Assembly (NCBI RefSeq): GCF_000379085.1
Contig: NZ_KB905378.1
Span: 1,205,253 to 1,269,252 of the forward strand
Length of the DNA stretch: 64,000 bases
Reading direction: 5' to 3'
Origin: Halomicrobium katesii DSM 19301
Lineage (GTDB): Archaea; Halobacteriota; Halobacteria; Halobacteriales; Haloarculaceae
Shown here: one piece after another, positions 44,594 to 53,846 of the stretch
Layout of the letters: the number at the start of each line of letters is the position of its first letter
How positions within the stretch are numbered: position 1 is the stretch's first letter
Program-made: the position numbers and the translations under genes
The notes under the pieces: generated by a model
The model's database searches: none
What the model was told of the DNA's origin: nothing
Seen by the model: only the letters and a program-made list of their open reading frames with translations

Positions 44594-46294
44594 GTGCGTC
44601 CTCCTGATTCTCCCGTAGTGGCTTCGACTCCCGTCTCTCGTCGAACGGTCTTTCGAGGAATCGCTCAACGATCGTACGTCGAGTGGCCGGCGTATGAGTC
44701 GACACCACTGTACGATCGAACGTCGCTTGCGGGACTGGAATCGGATGTTCGGACGGTTTCGGGCGCGTGGTTCGCCCACGAGATCCACGACTCAATCGGG
44801 CAGTTCGTGTGTTCGCTACCGCTGGCCTACTTCAGATTCGAGTCCCACGACCGCTACTCGAAGTCGACCCGGTACGGGATGGACTCCCTCTTTCGAGTGT
44901 TCGTGCTGAAAGAGATCCACGGATGGAATCACGAGACGGCACTCGTCGAATACCTCGATAGCCACCCTGAACTTTGTAAGCAACTCGAGTTTGAGGCCGT
45001 TCCGAACCAGTCAACACTGTGGCGGAGTTGGCACGAGCGTTTCACCGCCGATTTGCGGGAAACAGTCGAGACTGCCGCACAAACGATTCTCATTACCGCT
45101 CAGAACGAAGGTGTCACTGTTCCACGTCATCCGGAGCGGAAGCCCCCACAGCGAGAGAACGAAGGCAGGGAATCCGATCCCGACGACCGGGCCGTCTTGG
45201 AACGGGCGGAACAAATAATCGACCACGTCGGCCACGTCGTCTTCCCGGTGTTCTCGTTAGACCGTGGTGAGGGCTGTGAGATTCACGAGAACGCCTACTG
45301 GGGGTTACAGACCTATCTCGGGTTGCGTGAGAATCTCGCTGCTAACGAGGGCGCTCGGAGCTTCATCCATGAGTCGACACGTGATCGGACACCGCTTGGT
45401 CACGCCCACCGCGACCAGATTCGTGACTTCTCTATCGCGGAGATCCGAGAAATGTACCGACAGGCAGTCACCCGGCTACTGGATGAGGTCGGCCGAACAG
45501 AGGAGTTCCTCCGGGCGGGAATTATCGCGATCGACATCACCGAAGCTGACCCGTTTACTGGCGATAGGACGGGCCACGAAGACGAGATCATCGGCACGAA
45601 GGAGAAGACCGACGAATACGCGTACCAGTGGGCGACGGTTCAGTTAGTCGGGAACGCTGTCCCGATTGTACTCGATGCGCGACCTGTGCGGCGGGGTGAA
45701 TCACGGAAGGAGATTGTTGAGGATCTCTTGGACTCTGCTGAAGCAGCCGTTCACGTCGACAACGTCCTGATGGACCGAGAGTTCGACAGCCAACACGTTC
45801 TGGAGATGATCGGCCAGCGGGGACTGTCGTATGTCGTGCCCAAGCGGATGCAGACCAGCGAGAAAGCCCAGGCAAAGCGGTTGCTTCGACGTGATCAAGA
45901 TCGGTACGAAACCGACAGGAAGCTCCACCTCGGGAAGAACGAATGGCACGAGACGACGCTGATCTACCGCCGGAAGGAGAACTCCGTGCACGACGATCAC
46001 CGACAGTATTCGGTGTTCATGACGAATCGAGGGAGCGGGCACCTCACGGAGTACGGCTACCGCTGGGAAATCGAGAGTGGCTACAAATCGATCAAGCGAT
46101 TCATGGCCGCGACGACCTCGAAGGATTTTGGGCTCCGGTTCTTCTACTTCGCGTTCGCCTGCCTGCTGTACTCGATCTGGCGGGCCGCCGATCTACTCGT
46201 CCAAGTCGAGGTAACTGGCGAGTATGAGCACTCACCGGTGATTACAGCGGACAACACGCTGACGCTGCTGAAGAAGGAAACTGGAATCGGGTAG
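44594..46294 (+). CDS. large DDE transposase (IS4-superfamily type)
   Basis: 566 residues from a GTG; no earlier start fits. N-terminal helical part (RVFVLKEIHGWNHETALVEYLD). Catalytic features: IIAIDITEADPF, DNVLMDREFDS and the IS4-like YGYRWEIESGYKSIKRF (Y-R-E-K). An acidic linker (HPERKPPQRENEGRESDPDD) lies about residues 178-197. Looks intact. Exact IS boundaries were not found; adjacent sequence on both sides lacks obvious terminal repeats. Confidence 0.75.
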   Translation: MRPPDSPVVASTPVSRRTVFRGIAQRSYVEWPAYESTPLYDRTSLAGLESDVRTVSGAWFAHEIHDSIGQFVCSLPLAYFRFESHDRYSKSTRYGMDSLFRVFVLKEIHGWNHETALVEYLDSHPELCKQLEFEAVPNQSTLWRSWHERFTADLRETVETAAQTILITAQNEGVTVPRHPERKPPQRENEGRESDPDDRAVLERAEQIIDHVGHVVFPVFSLDRGEGCEIHENAYWGLQTYLGLRENLAANEGARSFIHESTRDRTPLGHAHRDQIRDFSIAEIREMYRQAVTRLLDEVGRTEEFLRAGIIAIDITEADPFTGDRTGHEDEIIGTKEKTDEYAYQWATVQLVGNAVPIVLDARPVRRGESRKEIVEDLLDSAEAAVHVDNVLMDREFDSQHVLEMIGQRGLSYVVPKRMQTSEKAQAKRLLRRDQDRYETDRKLHLGKNEWHETTLIYRRKENSVHDDHRQYSVFMTNRGSGHLTEYGYRWEIESGYKSIKRFMAATTSKDFGLRFFYFAFACLLYSIWRAADLLVQVEVTGEYEHSPVITADNTLTLLKKETGIG

Positions 46295-46742
46295 AGAGAC
46301 ACTCTGTCTGGGTTAGCGCGCCGTCTGAGTGGCTACACTATTGGACATCTGAAAAACTTGTCCACAAGGTTGGTGGTTTGGCAAGAATGGCCGCTTGGAG
46401 AGTGATCTGGAGCAGTTTCCGCTGACCGAATCGGTCAAATTCACGCATCACAGGCCCTCTATACCCGCTGTAGTCTCAACTTCCATCGGACCCCCTTTTT
46501 GAACCGTCTTACCATTTATGGCTGGTTTAATGGTTCAAAGACAGCGTGTCATAGAACTCTTCACGTACTACAGTCAGTCTAGTTACTGTTTCAGATCGTT
46601 ACCGCAGTAGAGAGGCGTGCACGCGGTGCACGTTGTTTAGAACCGTTCAGAGACCGCCGTTTTATTCTCAAATACCGATATTTCTTAGGTGGTCCGCGTG
46701 GTTCAGATCAGCTTCGGTGATTCCTACAACAACGTATTCATA
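46295..46742. other. gene-free stretch left of IS630
   Basis: 448 bp, A+T-rich. It contains the left end of an IS5-type element (cagcgtgtcatagaac, 46542-46557) and the gtgcac palindrome at 46617-46631. A segment (about 46405-46480) resembles 124-202. No gene seen. Confidence 0.5.
46617..46631. promoter_or_regulatory. gtgcac palindrome, third occurrence
   Basis: gtgcacgcggtgcac has the same two gtgcac half-sites with a 3-bp spacer as the motifs around the RHH gene near 6.2 kb. It sits about 60 bp inside the left end of the IS5-type element, close to the relative place of the first motif in that other element. Possible binding site for the RHH protein. Confidence 0.4.
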
Positions 46743-47577
46743 CGGTCATGCGAAAATATTTGCCAGCGTAGACCCAATTTGGGGTAATGGGACGGTTAGA
46801 CGATATCACTCTGGAAGAACTTCAGCAACTCCGTGAACGAACCGAGGGAGAGATTCCTCGAGAACGTGTTCTTGCTGCAATCGGCCGAAAGCAGGGCGAT
46901 GAACTGGAGACACTGGCTGAACGGCATGGTGTCGTAGAGAAGACGATCCGCAACTGGCTCGATCGGTTCGCTGAGGAACCGATCGAGCAAGCCCCCTATG
47001 ACGATCCCAGACCAGGCCGTCCCTCGAAGCTCGACGAACACGAACGCAAACAGTTCTTTGAACAACTTCAGCAGCCACCGACCGAACTCGGCTATGAGCA
47101 ACAAGCGTGGTCGCCGAAACTACTGCTTCACCACGTCAACGAAGAGTACGGAGTCGAATACAGCGAGGGCCACGCTCGGAAACTCCTCGGAAAGGCCGGG
47201 CTGTCCTGCCGGACAGCACGGCCGCGCAATCATGAGGCTGATTCAGAACAAGAAGCTGAGTTTCAACAGATGGTCGAAAAAAACGGCCGAAACTAACCGA
47301 GAAAACCGTCGTTGTCGTCGATCAGTTTACCAAGCGCGTTGGCACAGTGCAACGACATGGCTGGTACCCTATCGGGTCAAATCCAACGATAGAGACATCG
47401 AACTCCTGGGATAAGGTGACAGTGCTGGGCGCTGTCACCGACGACGGTGACAGCTTCTACTGCTGGACCGAAGAGAATCTCACCTCACAGCAAGGAATCT
47501 GGCTGCTCGGGGCGCTCCAAGAACGGTTTGGAGAAGAGTTGGTAGTGTTTCTTGACCGTGCTGGGTACTTCTACAAC

Positions 47578-48951
47578 CAGTCGATCATATCGGATTAGAG
47601 TGAGTATCTGCTTGGAGAAGATGTGCAACAACCCCAAGCAGACAGCGAGATAGAGGAAGAGCACTTGCTTAATTTTGTCGTCAACAGTCTCGACGAGGAG
47701 CTTTTGTTAGATCTCGGCGAGAACGTCGAAGTCAGCACAGAGAAGCTCTACGAGGTCCTCGCCGGCGCCAGCGCCGGTGGGACCTCGATCAACCATGTCT
47801 GCGAAACGACCAACGACTCGCCGCACGCCAACACCGTCCGTGGCCATCTCACCGATCAGTTCGAGCTTGACTCGGTTGAGGCGGTTGGAGACACGCTTCT
47901 CCAACGAGATGCTCTTGAAACACTGCCGGATCGGCCGGTGGAGGTCGTCGCCGACCTCCACCTTGATCCCTACTACGGCGACGAAGACGAGACAGAGGCG
48001 CTGTACTCCTCGCAAGCGAAACGTGGAACGACGACGTTTCACGCATACGCCACGCTCTATGCGCGGGTACACAACAAGCGGTACACGCTAGCGGTTCGCC
48101 AGCTGGTTGCTGGCGAAACTACCAGCGATGTCCTTGCCGAGTTTCTCGAACTCCTCGACGGCCTTGACCTCGGCGTCAAGGCCGTTTACCTTGACCGTGG
48201 ATTCTACAACAGCACCTGCCTCACACTGCTGTACGCGCACAACTACGCCTACGTCATGCCAATCGTCAAGTGGGGCAAGACGATTCAGGACGAACTCAAC
48301 AGTGGCTGGAGCCGCGAGATCGAACACGATCTCGCCGGCAAGGTGACGTTCCCTGTGTTCATCGACTGCGTCTACCAGCAAGGACAATACGACGAACACG
48401 GGGTGGCGCGTCACGGCTACGCCGCTGACGCGCCGTTCATCGACACGCCACGAGATGCCCGAGAGCACTACAGCAAGCGATTCGGCATCGAATCGAGCTA
48501 CCGATTAGCCAAGCAAAGCCTCGCGTTCACCAGTTCTCAGGACGCTGGTCTGCGACTGGTGATGTTTGTAGTGAGCCTCCTGCTCCAGAACAGCTGGCGG
48601 TATCTCCACTGGATGTACGTGGCGGCGCCCCGCCGAGGGGGGCGCCGCCTCTGGCGATGGCCGTTCACGGAGTTCTGTGAGATGGTGCTGCGGGCAGCCT
48701 GGACAGCGCTTGGTGTGCGCAGGTCTGTGCCAGCAAACCAACCACTCGACGACCGATTCTTCCGGTAGCTATCCCCCGAAAGGGGCGGCGGTCGTGAGTG
48801 GCAACGCCGTCGCGTCGGCGGCAGTCCGCCGCCGACAGCGACTCCTCACCGTCGTAATCGCCGTCCATGTCATTTCGAGAACTGACCACGCATCGAAAAC
48901 GCAGATCCAGACTCTACTGGAGGAGTTAGAGAAGTCTCGATGTGATCGACT
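47578..48951 (+). mobile_element. intact ISH3-family element with 5-bp target duplication
   Basis: Inverted ends cagtcgatcatatc and gatgtgatcgactg, flanked by exact acaac repeats (47573-47577 and 48952-48956). 1374 bp. It is inserted within the IS630 transposase gene. Source of transposase for the decayed copies at 6584 and at the right window edge. Confidence 0.92.
47623..48768 (+). CDS. ISH3-family transposase
   Basis: 381 residues from a GTG, the same start as in the decayed copy. Early part NFVVNSLDEELLLDLGENVEV; DDE candidates are EVVADLHLDPYYGDEDE, KAVYLDRGFYNSTC and YSKRFGIESSYRLAKQ. Ends LDDRFFR. No lesions; likely functional. Confidence 0.9.
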   Translation: MQQPQADSEIEEEHLLNFVVNSLDEELLLDLGENVEVSTEKLYEVLAGASAGGTSINHVCETTNDSPHANTVRGHLTDQFELDSVEAVGDTLLQRDALETLPDRPVEVVADLHLDPYYGDEDETEALYSSQAKRGTTTFHAYATLYARVHNKRYTLAVRQLVAGETTSDVLAEFLELLDGLDLGVKAVYLDRGFYNSTCLTLLYAHNYAYVMPIVKWGKTIQDELNSGWSREIEHDLAGKVTFPVFIDCVYQQGQYDEHGVARHGYAADAPFIDTPRDAREHYSKRFGIESSYRLAKQSLAFTSSQDAGLRLVMFVVSLLLQNSWRYLHWMYVAAPRRGGRRLWRWPFTEFCEMVLRAAWTALGVRRSVPANQPLDDRFFR

Positions 48952-49335
48952 GACAACAGAGATCTCTGGGAGCACGTCAGTGGCGGGCGCGCGACCGAAA
49001 CTGTCGGAGACAGTTCGGTCGCGTGCGTGCACGGAGATGAAGAAGGGGAGGAGCACCTCGATGTCTGGTACTTTCCGCCGAAGTTACCGGAACTCAACGC
49101 GGTAGAAGGCTGCTGGGATCGACTCAACGAATGGTTCAAGTACCGGCTTATTCCTGACCTGTCGTCGCTGAAAGAGCAGATTCAACGAGGACTCCGCACG
49201 GTTGATGAACCGAACATCTGGAACTATCTCTGTCTATAACTACTGGTAAAAACTAACGCACGACCGTATCAGCGGCTATGGAGCTGGTAACTCTACATAC
49301 ATCGATAAGCATGCGAACAGTTCTATGACACCCTC

Positions 49336-49610
49336 TCAAAAGAGACAAAAGTCTTGGTACGAAGAGATACAGCGTTCCCGGAGCTGTCTCGACCCATCAC
49401 ACCGGCGACGTACCTGCCGAATCGACGAGCGAATACTGTCGGTCCGACTTGTACCTTCTGCTTCAAGAAGGTTGTACTGGGTCATTTTGGAGAGATAAGT
49501 CCGGATGGTCCGTTTCATCCGTGGGTTGTCGACCTCCTCTGTGTAGTGGTCGTGAATCTCGCTCTTATATGGAGCTACGGAGAGACTCTGTAGTTACACT
49601 GAGCCGGTCA
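49336..49610 (-). pseudogene. possible Orc1/Cdc6-type C-terminal remnant
   Basis: Minus-strand frame reads YKSEIHDHYTEEVDNPRMKR, then TIRTYLSKMTQYNLLEAEG, a winged-helix pattern close to the C-terminal domain of haloarchaeal Orc1/Cdc6 replication initiators. It then decays (DSIRSSIRQVRRRCDGS) towards the IS5-type end at 49335. Upstream ATPase part is missing. Identification is from pattern memory only and is tentative. Confidence 0.35.
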
Positions 49611-49775
49611 CAATCTATGAGTGTATTTTTTGTCCAGCTAGCGTTCGGCGGCTGATTGAGCTAGGTGTCGTCGAAATCAACACGGAGCCGCTCAATGCGG
49701 GCATCAGGTGGCGATTTAAGCAATTCTGGGAGAATACGTCTTGGACTGTTTGTTCGCTGATTGCTGAAAACTCCA
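49611..49775. other. A+T-rich remnant region at island edge
   Basis: No gene. One plus-strand frame reads CPASVRRLIELGVVEINTEP with HTH-like sense and no start codon, probably debris. G+C rises abruptly at the ABC transporter gene, marking the island border. Confidence 0.4.
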
Positions 49776-50579
49776 TCACTCCGCTTCTTCGTCCTCGAAG
49801 TACGAGAGCACCTGCCCCTTGATATCGGTGAATGCTTCGCCGGTCCGATTTCGCGGCCTGTCAATGTCGACGGAGACGATATTGAGGACGGTCCCCGGCG
49901 CTCCGGAGAAGACGACGATCCGGTCGGAGAGGTACACCGCCTCCTCGATGTCGTGGGTGACGAAACAGATCGTCTTCCTGGTCTCCGTCCAGATGTTCAG
50001 GAGCCCCCGGTGGAGGGAGGCCTTCGTCCGGGCGTCGACGCTGCCGAAGGGTTCGTCCATCAGGAGGATCGGCGGATCGACCGCCAGCGCCCGCGCGATC
50101 CCGACCCGCTGGCGCTGTCCGCCGGAGAGCTCTTTCGGGTACGCGTCGGCCTTGTCCGGCAAGTCCACGAGGTCGAGGCAGTACTCGACGCGCTCCGCGA
50201 CCGTGTACCCGTCGGGAGCCCCGACCTCCTCCAGTCCGTAGGCGACGTTCTCGGCGACGGTCCGCCAGGGGAACAGCGCGTCGTCCTGGAACACCATTCC
50301 GCGGTCCGGGCCCGGTTCGGTGACCGGCTCGCCGTCGACGAACACCGCGCCTTCGGTCGCGGCTTCGAGACCGGCGACGATCCGAAATATCGTCGATTTC
50401 CCGGAGCCCGAGGGCCCGACGATCGAGACGAACTCGCCACGCTCAACGCCGAAGCTCACGTCCCGCAGGGCCTCGACGGGGCTGGTTTCGCTGCTGTATA
50501 CCTTCGAGACATCGTCGATCGAGATCTGTGCGGTGTCGGTCCCGGATTCGGCGTCGCCGGGTGTCTCTGTCGAGTTCAT
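49776..50579 (-). CDS. ABC transporter ATP-binding protein (nitrate/taurine/sulfonate type)
   Basis: 267 residues. Walker A GPSGSGKST, Q-loop MVFQDDALFPWRTV, signature LSGGQRQRVGIARAL, Walker B ILLMDEPFGSVD and switch His FVTHDIEEAVYLSD. The DEPFG-DARTK pattern is that of the TauB/SsuB/NrtD group. Last gene of a three-gene operon: binding protein, permease, ATPase. 4 bp separate it from the permease. Confidence 0.93.
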   Translation of the reverse strand: MNSTETPGDAESGTDTAQISIDDVSKVYSSETSPVEALRDVSFGVERGEFVSIVGPSGSGKSTIFRIVAGLEAATEGAVFVDGEPVTEPGPDRGMVFQDDALFPWRTVAENVAYGLEEVGAPDGYTVAERVEYCLDLVDLPDKADAYPKELSGGQRQRVGIARALAVDPPILLMDEPFGSVDARTKASLHRGLLNIWTETRKTICFVTHDIEEAVYLSDRIVVFSGAPGTVLNIVSVDIDRPRNRTGEAFTDIKGQVLSYFEDEEAE

Positions 50580-50583
50580 GGTG

Positions 50584-51381
50584 TCACCGCCACGCGAGCG
50601 CCCGCGCTTCGAATACCTTGATGAGGCGATCCGACAGCAGGAAGAGCAGGCCGATCACGAGCATGTAAGCGATCACGACCTGCATCTGGAGGAAGTTTGC
50701 CGCGTCCCAGAGGTGCTTGCCGATCCCCGGCACGCCCAGCAGCTCGGCCGCGACCATGACCATCCACGCCTGTCCGGCCGCGGTCCGAAAGCCGGTGAAC
50801 AGATCCGGCTTCGCGGAGGGAATCACGACGCGCCTGATCAGCCCGAGATTGGACTTCGTGCCGAGTGACTGGGCGACCTCGAGGAGCTGGTCGTCGACGC
50901 CGCCGACACCGCCCTCCGCGTTGTAGTAGTTGATCCAGAAGGCGACGATGGCGATGATGAAGGCCGCCCCGCGGTCGTTGAGCCCGAACCAGATGATCGC
51001 GAAGGGAATCCACGCCAGCGGCGGCACCGGCCGGAGCACGCCCGCGACCGTCCCGACCGTGAGATCGATCCGCTCGGACCAGCCGACGGCGATCCCGACG
51101 GCCATTCCGAGGGCAGAGCCGATCAGCAGACCGGGGACATAGTGGCGCAGACTCTGCCAGATCAGCTCGAACACGAGTCCGGAGGCGGTGTCGGCGACCA
51201 GGACCCCGAGGACCGTCGGCGGCAGCGGGAGCAGGTTCCGCGGCGTCACGAGCGCGACGCCCCACCAGACGACCACGAACGCCGCGAGTGCGCCGAGCTG
51301 GAGGCCGAGCGACTCGCCCCGTCTGAAGCCGAGGCGCTCGGGCTCGAGCCCAACGGTCTCCGATTCGTTACGACCCGCCAC
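50584..51381 (-). CDS. ABC transporter permease (TauC/SsuC type)
   Basis: 265 residues from GTG (VAGRNESETVGLEP), which overlaps the end of the binding-protein gene by 14 bp; upstream in-frame residues are antisense-like noise. Six helices with the EAA loop (EVAQSLGTKSNLGLIRRVVIPSAKPDLFTG). PLAWIPFAIIWFGL is diagnostic of the family. Moves the substrate delivered by the lipoprotein below. Confidence 0.9.
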   Translation of the reverse strand: MAGRNESETVGLEPERLGFRRGESLGLQLGALAAFVVVWWGVALVTPRNLLPLPPTVLGVLVADTASGLVFELIWQSLRHYVPGLLIGSALGMAVGIAVGWSERIDLTVGTVAGVLRPVPPLAWIPFAIIWFGLNDRGAAFIIAIVAFWINYYNAEGGVGGVDDQLLEVAQSLGTKSNLGLIRRVVIPSAKPDLFTGFRTAAGQAWMVMVAAELLGVPGIGKHLWDAANFLQMQVVIAYMLVIGLLFLLSDRLIKVFEARALAWR

Positions 51382-52423
51382 TGGAGACCTCCTCGTAGAA
51401 GCTGTGGTCGAACACGTCCGCTTCCGAGAGGTCGGTGTCGACCGATCCCAGCTGCTGGTGGAAGTCGTTGTAGACGAGGGACTTCTCGACGATCTCGTGG
51501 GGATCGGAGATGAAGTTCGAGGCCGGGGAGTTGATCGCAGTCCGTGCGATCTCGACCGGGAGCACGTCGCTGCCGACCACCTCGCTGGCCATTTCGGCCG
51601 CCTGATCCCGATTTTCCCGGATGAAGTCGGTCGCCCGGACGTGAGTCGAGACCAGTTCTCGGACAAAATCGGGGTTCTCGTCGACCAGCGACTCGGAGGG
51701 CTGGAGGACCGCCCCGGGCTGGCCGGGCATGATGTCGCCGGCGTACCGGAACGGCTCCATGTCGCTGTCCTCGTTCGCCTGGAGGAGCGTCGGCACCGGT
51801 TCGATCGCGCTGCCCGCGTCGGCGTTGGCCGTCGACAGCGTCGACTGGAGCGCGCTCGGGCTCTGACCGACGATCTCGACCACGTCCAGATCGAGGCCGA
51901 GTACCTCCGTGATCCAGTACCGCAGGAACACGTCCGGCGTCGAGCCGGCCGGGAGCGTCGCGAACCGCGGCTTGCGACCCTTGTCGGCCCTGAACCGCTC
52001 GAAGGCGTCGGCCCCGTGGTCGTCCCAGTAGGACCGGAACTCGCTGTCCCCGACCATCACGTTCGGCTCCAGCACGTTCGCCGCGACGACCTTCGAACTG
52101 ACGCCGTTGGCGATCGCCACCAGTCCGGGGCTGATGCCGACGTACGCCAGGTCCAGTTCCCCAGAGGCGTAGGCCTGCACCAGCGGCGGGCCACCGCCGA
52201 AGGTCTGGACCTCGACGTCCGGGCCCAGCTCGTCGTACCACCCCTGTTGCTCGATGACGAAGTACTGCATCATCGGGAAGACGTTGAGCGTCCCCAGTGT
52301 CAGCGTGTCCGGCTTCGATCCGCCGGTGAGGCCTTGACAGCCGGCGATACTCGTCGCAGCGCCCGCCGCAGTCGCTCCGAGCCCGCGGAGCAGGTCGCGA
52401 CGTGACGCCCGTATCTCTCTCAT
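51368..52423 (-). CDS. ABC transporter substrate-binding lipoprotein, Tat-exported
   Basis: 351 residues. Twin-arginine signal SRRDLLRGLGATAAG and lipobox IAGC place it anchored outside the membrane. LNVFPMMQYFVIEQQGWYDE, SGELDLAYVGISPGLVA and FATLPAGSTPDVFLRY follow the NMT1/THI5- and SsuA-like layout. The ligand (nitrate, sulfonate, pyrimidine-like) cannot be told. Operon leader; a TATA-like tgttatatt lies right upstream. Confidence 0.9.
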   Translation of the reverse strand: MREIRASRRDLLRGLGATAAGAATSIAGCQGLTGGSKPDTLTLGTLNVFPMMQYFVIEQQGWYDELGPDVEVQTFGGGPPLVQAYASGELDLAYVGISPGLVAIANGVSSKVVAANVLEPNVMVGDSEFRSYWDDHGADAFERFRADKGRKPRFATLPAGSTPDVFLRYWITEVLGLDLDVVEIVGQSPSALQSTLSTANADAGSAIEPVPTLLQANEDSDMEPFRYAGDIMPGQPGAVLQPSESLVDENPDFVRELVSTHVRATDFIRENRDQAAEMASEVVGSDVLPVEIARTAINSPASNFISDPHEIVEKSLVYNDFHQQLGSVDTDLSEADVFDHSFYEEVSSGGS

Positions 52424-52506
52424 ATGTTATATTTATCAACCAAAGTCATTAGTCGCACGATACCGCGCGACACTTACCGGTGTCTATGACAGGCCGCTCG
52501 GACCTG

Positions 52507-52728
52507 TCACGCCTCGTCGATCGCCGCTTCTGACAGACGATTGGCTGCCTCCAGGACCGTCTCGGGTGCGAGCGACCTGACGAACAGTTCGACACGGCGT
52601 TCGCCGTCCGGGCCAGTCTCCGGATCGATCACGGATATCTCGGGTTCCTTCCGAGAGATCTCGGTCTCGTATGCCGTCGCATACGGTAGCGTCCTGGTGG
52701 ATCTGTATAAACGTCCGGTGAAGCCCAT
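52507..52728 (-). CDS. small unknown protein upstream of the ABC operon
   Basis: 73 residues from MGFTGRLYRSTRTLPYATAY. Beta-rich start and helical end (APETVLEAANRLSEAAIDEA). A gap of 83 bp to the binding-protein gene on the same strand suggests it could head the operon. No family recognised. Confidence 0.5.
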   Translation of the reverse strand: MGFTGRLYRSTRTLPYATAYETEISRKEPEISVIDPETGPDGERRVELFVRSLAPETVLEAANRLSEAAIDEA

Positions 52729-52810
52729 GTAACGGGGTAGTCTCCGGGTAAGTAAGCTACTTGTTCGCGGTCGACATCGATCCAAAATACCGGACACTCA
52801 CGTGACCCCG

Positions 52811-53071
52811 ATGGCACTCAGCTCCCAGGACGTGCTCGACGCGGTGCTGGCAGAGTACGACAGCACCGACGGCCCCACGAGTGTCCGGACCGTCGCCGCG
52901 TCGCTCGACGAACCGGCGTCGCGCGTCCGCCCGGTTCTCACGTCGCTGTGTCGCCGTGAGTTCCTCAAATCGGTCGAGGGCGGGTATCGGCCCACGGTGA
53001 CGGCGCGGGAGTTTCTCGAACTCGACCTGACGTTCGACGATGTCGTCGCGATCGAGCTCGTCGACGAGTGA
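52811..53071 (+). CDS. winged-helix DNA-binding protein
   Basis: 86 residues from MALSSQDVLDAVLAEYD. Single wHTH: PTSVRTVAASLDEPASRVRPVLTSLCRREFLKSVEGGYRPT. Small standalone regulators of this kind are common in haloarchaea. Divergent from the small gene above, so may regulate the ABC operon, by position only. Confidence 0.7.
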   Translation: MALSSQDVLDAVLAEYDSTDGPTSVRTVAASLDEPASRVRPVLTSLCRREFLKSVEGGYRPTVTAREFLELDLTFDDVVAIELVDE

Positions 53072-53137
53072 CAGCCACGATTGCGGGAGACTGTACTGTT
53101 TTGACTGTGCCGTGAGCAGTTCGACACAAGACACGGT

Positions 53138-53760
53138 ATGGCCGACGAGGATCCCAGCAACGAGTCGTCCGAGCTGACGACCGACGCCGACGGCCGGTGC
53201 GAGATCGACCTCCCGGACCGAGAGTACCGTATCTACCGCTGTGTCGACTGCGATAACGTCGTGTTGACGCTGCGAGACTGCGGCGGCGGGATGACCTGTC
53301 ACGGGGAGACGATGGAGCGCGTGACCGAGGCCCCGCTATCGATCAGGCCCCCGACATCAGGCAGGTCCTCCTCGACGCGTTCGGCCTCCCCAAGGCCGGA
53401 CTGGACATCTGTCTGTGTGTGATCGGCGAGGGGCCGCTCTCCCCGGCGGAACTGGCCGAGCGACTGGACTACGAGGAGGGTACCGTCCGGACGTACCTCG
53501 ACGAACTCTTCGAGTTCGACCTGCTCGAGAAGTCACAGCTCAACCGGGAGACGGGCGGTTTCGTCAACGTCTACCACTCGGTCGACCTCGACGAGATGCG
53601 CGAGAAGACGCTGGTCGGCTTCTACACCTGGGCCGGCGAGGCGGCCTCACTCATCGAAGAGGCGAACCTCACGAAGGAAGACTACCGCGACGCCGACGTG
53701 GAGAACGCCCTCAACGAAGTGTTCTGGGAGCAGTTCACCGAAGAGCGCTCGGACGATTGA
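53138..53760 (+). pseudogene. zinc-ribbon/TrmB-like regulator with one-base frameshift
   Basis: The first part has a zinc ribbon (YRCVDCDNV...MTCHGETMERVTEAP). Coherent protein continues in another frame: IDQAPDIRQVLLDAFGLPKAG, LDICLCVIGEGPLSPAELAERLDYEEGTV and so on to the stop at 53760. Adding one C to the run near 53331 joins them into a 208-residue protein. A real lesion or a sequencing miss in a homopolymer are both possible. The joined protein would be a haloarchaeal HTH regulator. Confidence 0.75.
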
Positions 53761-53846
53761 GACGTGGTATATAAAACTGGCGGTGACCTGCGTCCCGATT
53801 GCTCGTCTGAACCACATTAAGTATCGTTCCGCGTATCCGATGGTGT

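Larger units (their letters stand above)
46787..49239 (+). pseudogene. IS630-family transposase, frameshifted and split by ISH3
   Basis: MGRLDDITLEELQQLRERTEG with an HTH (LAERHGVVEKTIRNWLDRF). The frame is lost at an A-run near 47277 (one A missing) and resumes KRPKLTEKTVVVVDQF...FLDRAGYFYN up to the ISH3 insertion. After ISH3 it continues (GDEEGEEHLDVWYFPPKLPELN, WNYLCL) to the stop at 49239. The DDE motif VVDQF...FLDRAG...LPELNAVEGCW is recognisable once joined. Inactive. Confidence 0.85.
46743..49266 (+). mobile_element. IS630-family element with nested ISH3
   Basis: Ends cggtcatgcg and cgcacgaccg, each next to TA (46741-46742 and 49267-49268), the IS630 target duplication. The transposase gene is broken twice: frameshift and ISH3 insertion. 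Without ISH3 the element is about 1.15 kb, a usual size. Confidence 0.85.
46542..49335 (+). mobile_element. IS5-type non-autonomous element split by IS630 (candidate)
   Basis: Left end cagcgtgtcatagaac and right end gttctatgacaccctc are inverted relatives of the IS5 ends. Without the nested IS630 the unit would be about 265 bp with no gene. Flanks ttcaaaga and tcaaaaga are similar but not identical, so target duplication is only suggested. Shares the gtgcac palindrome type with the RHH-bearing element. Confidence 0.55.
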
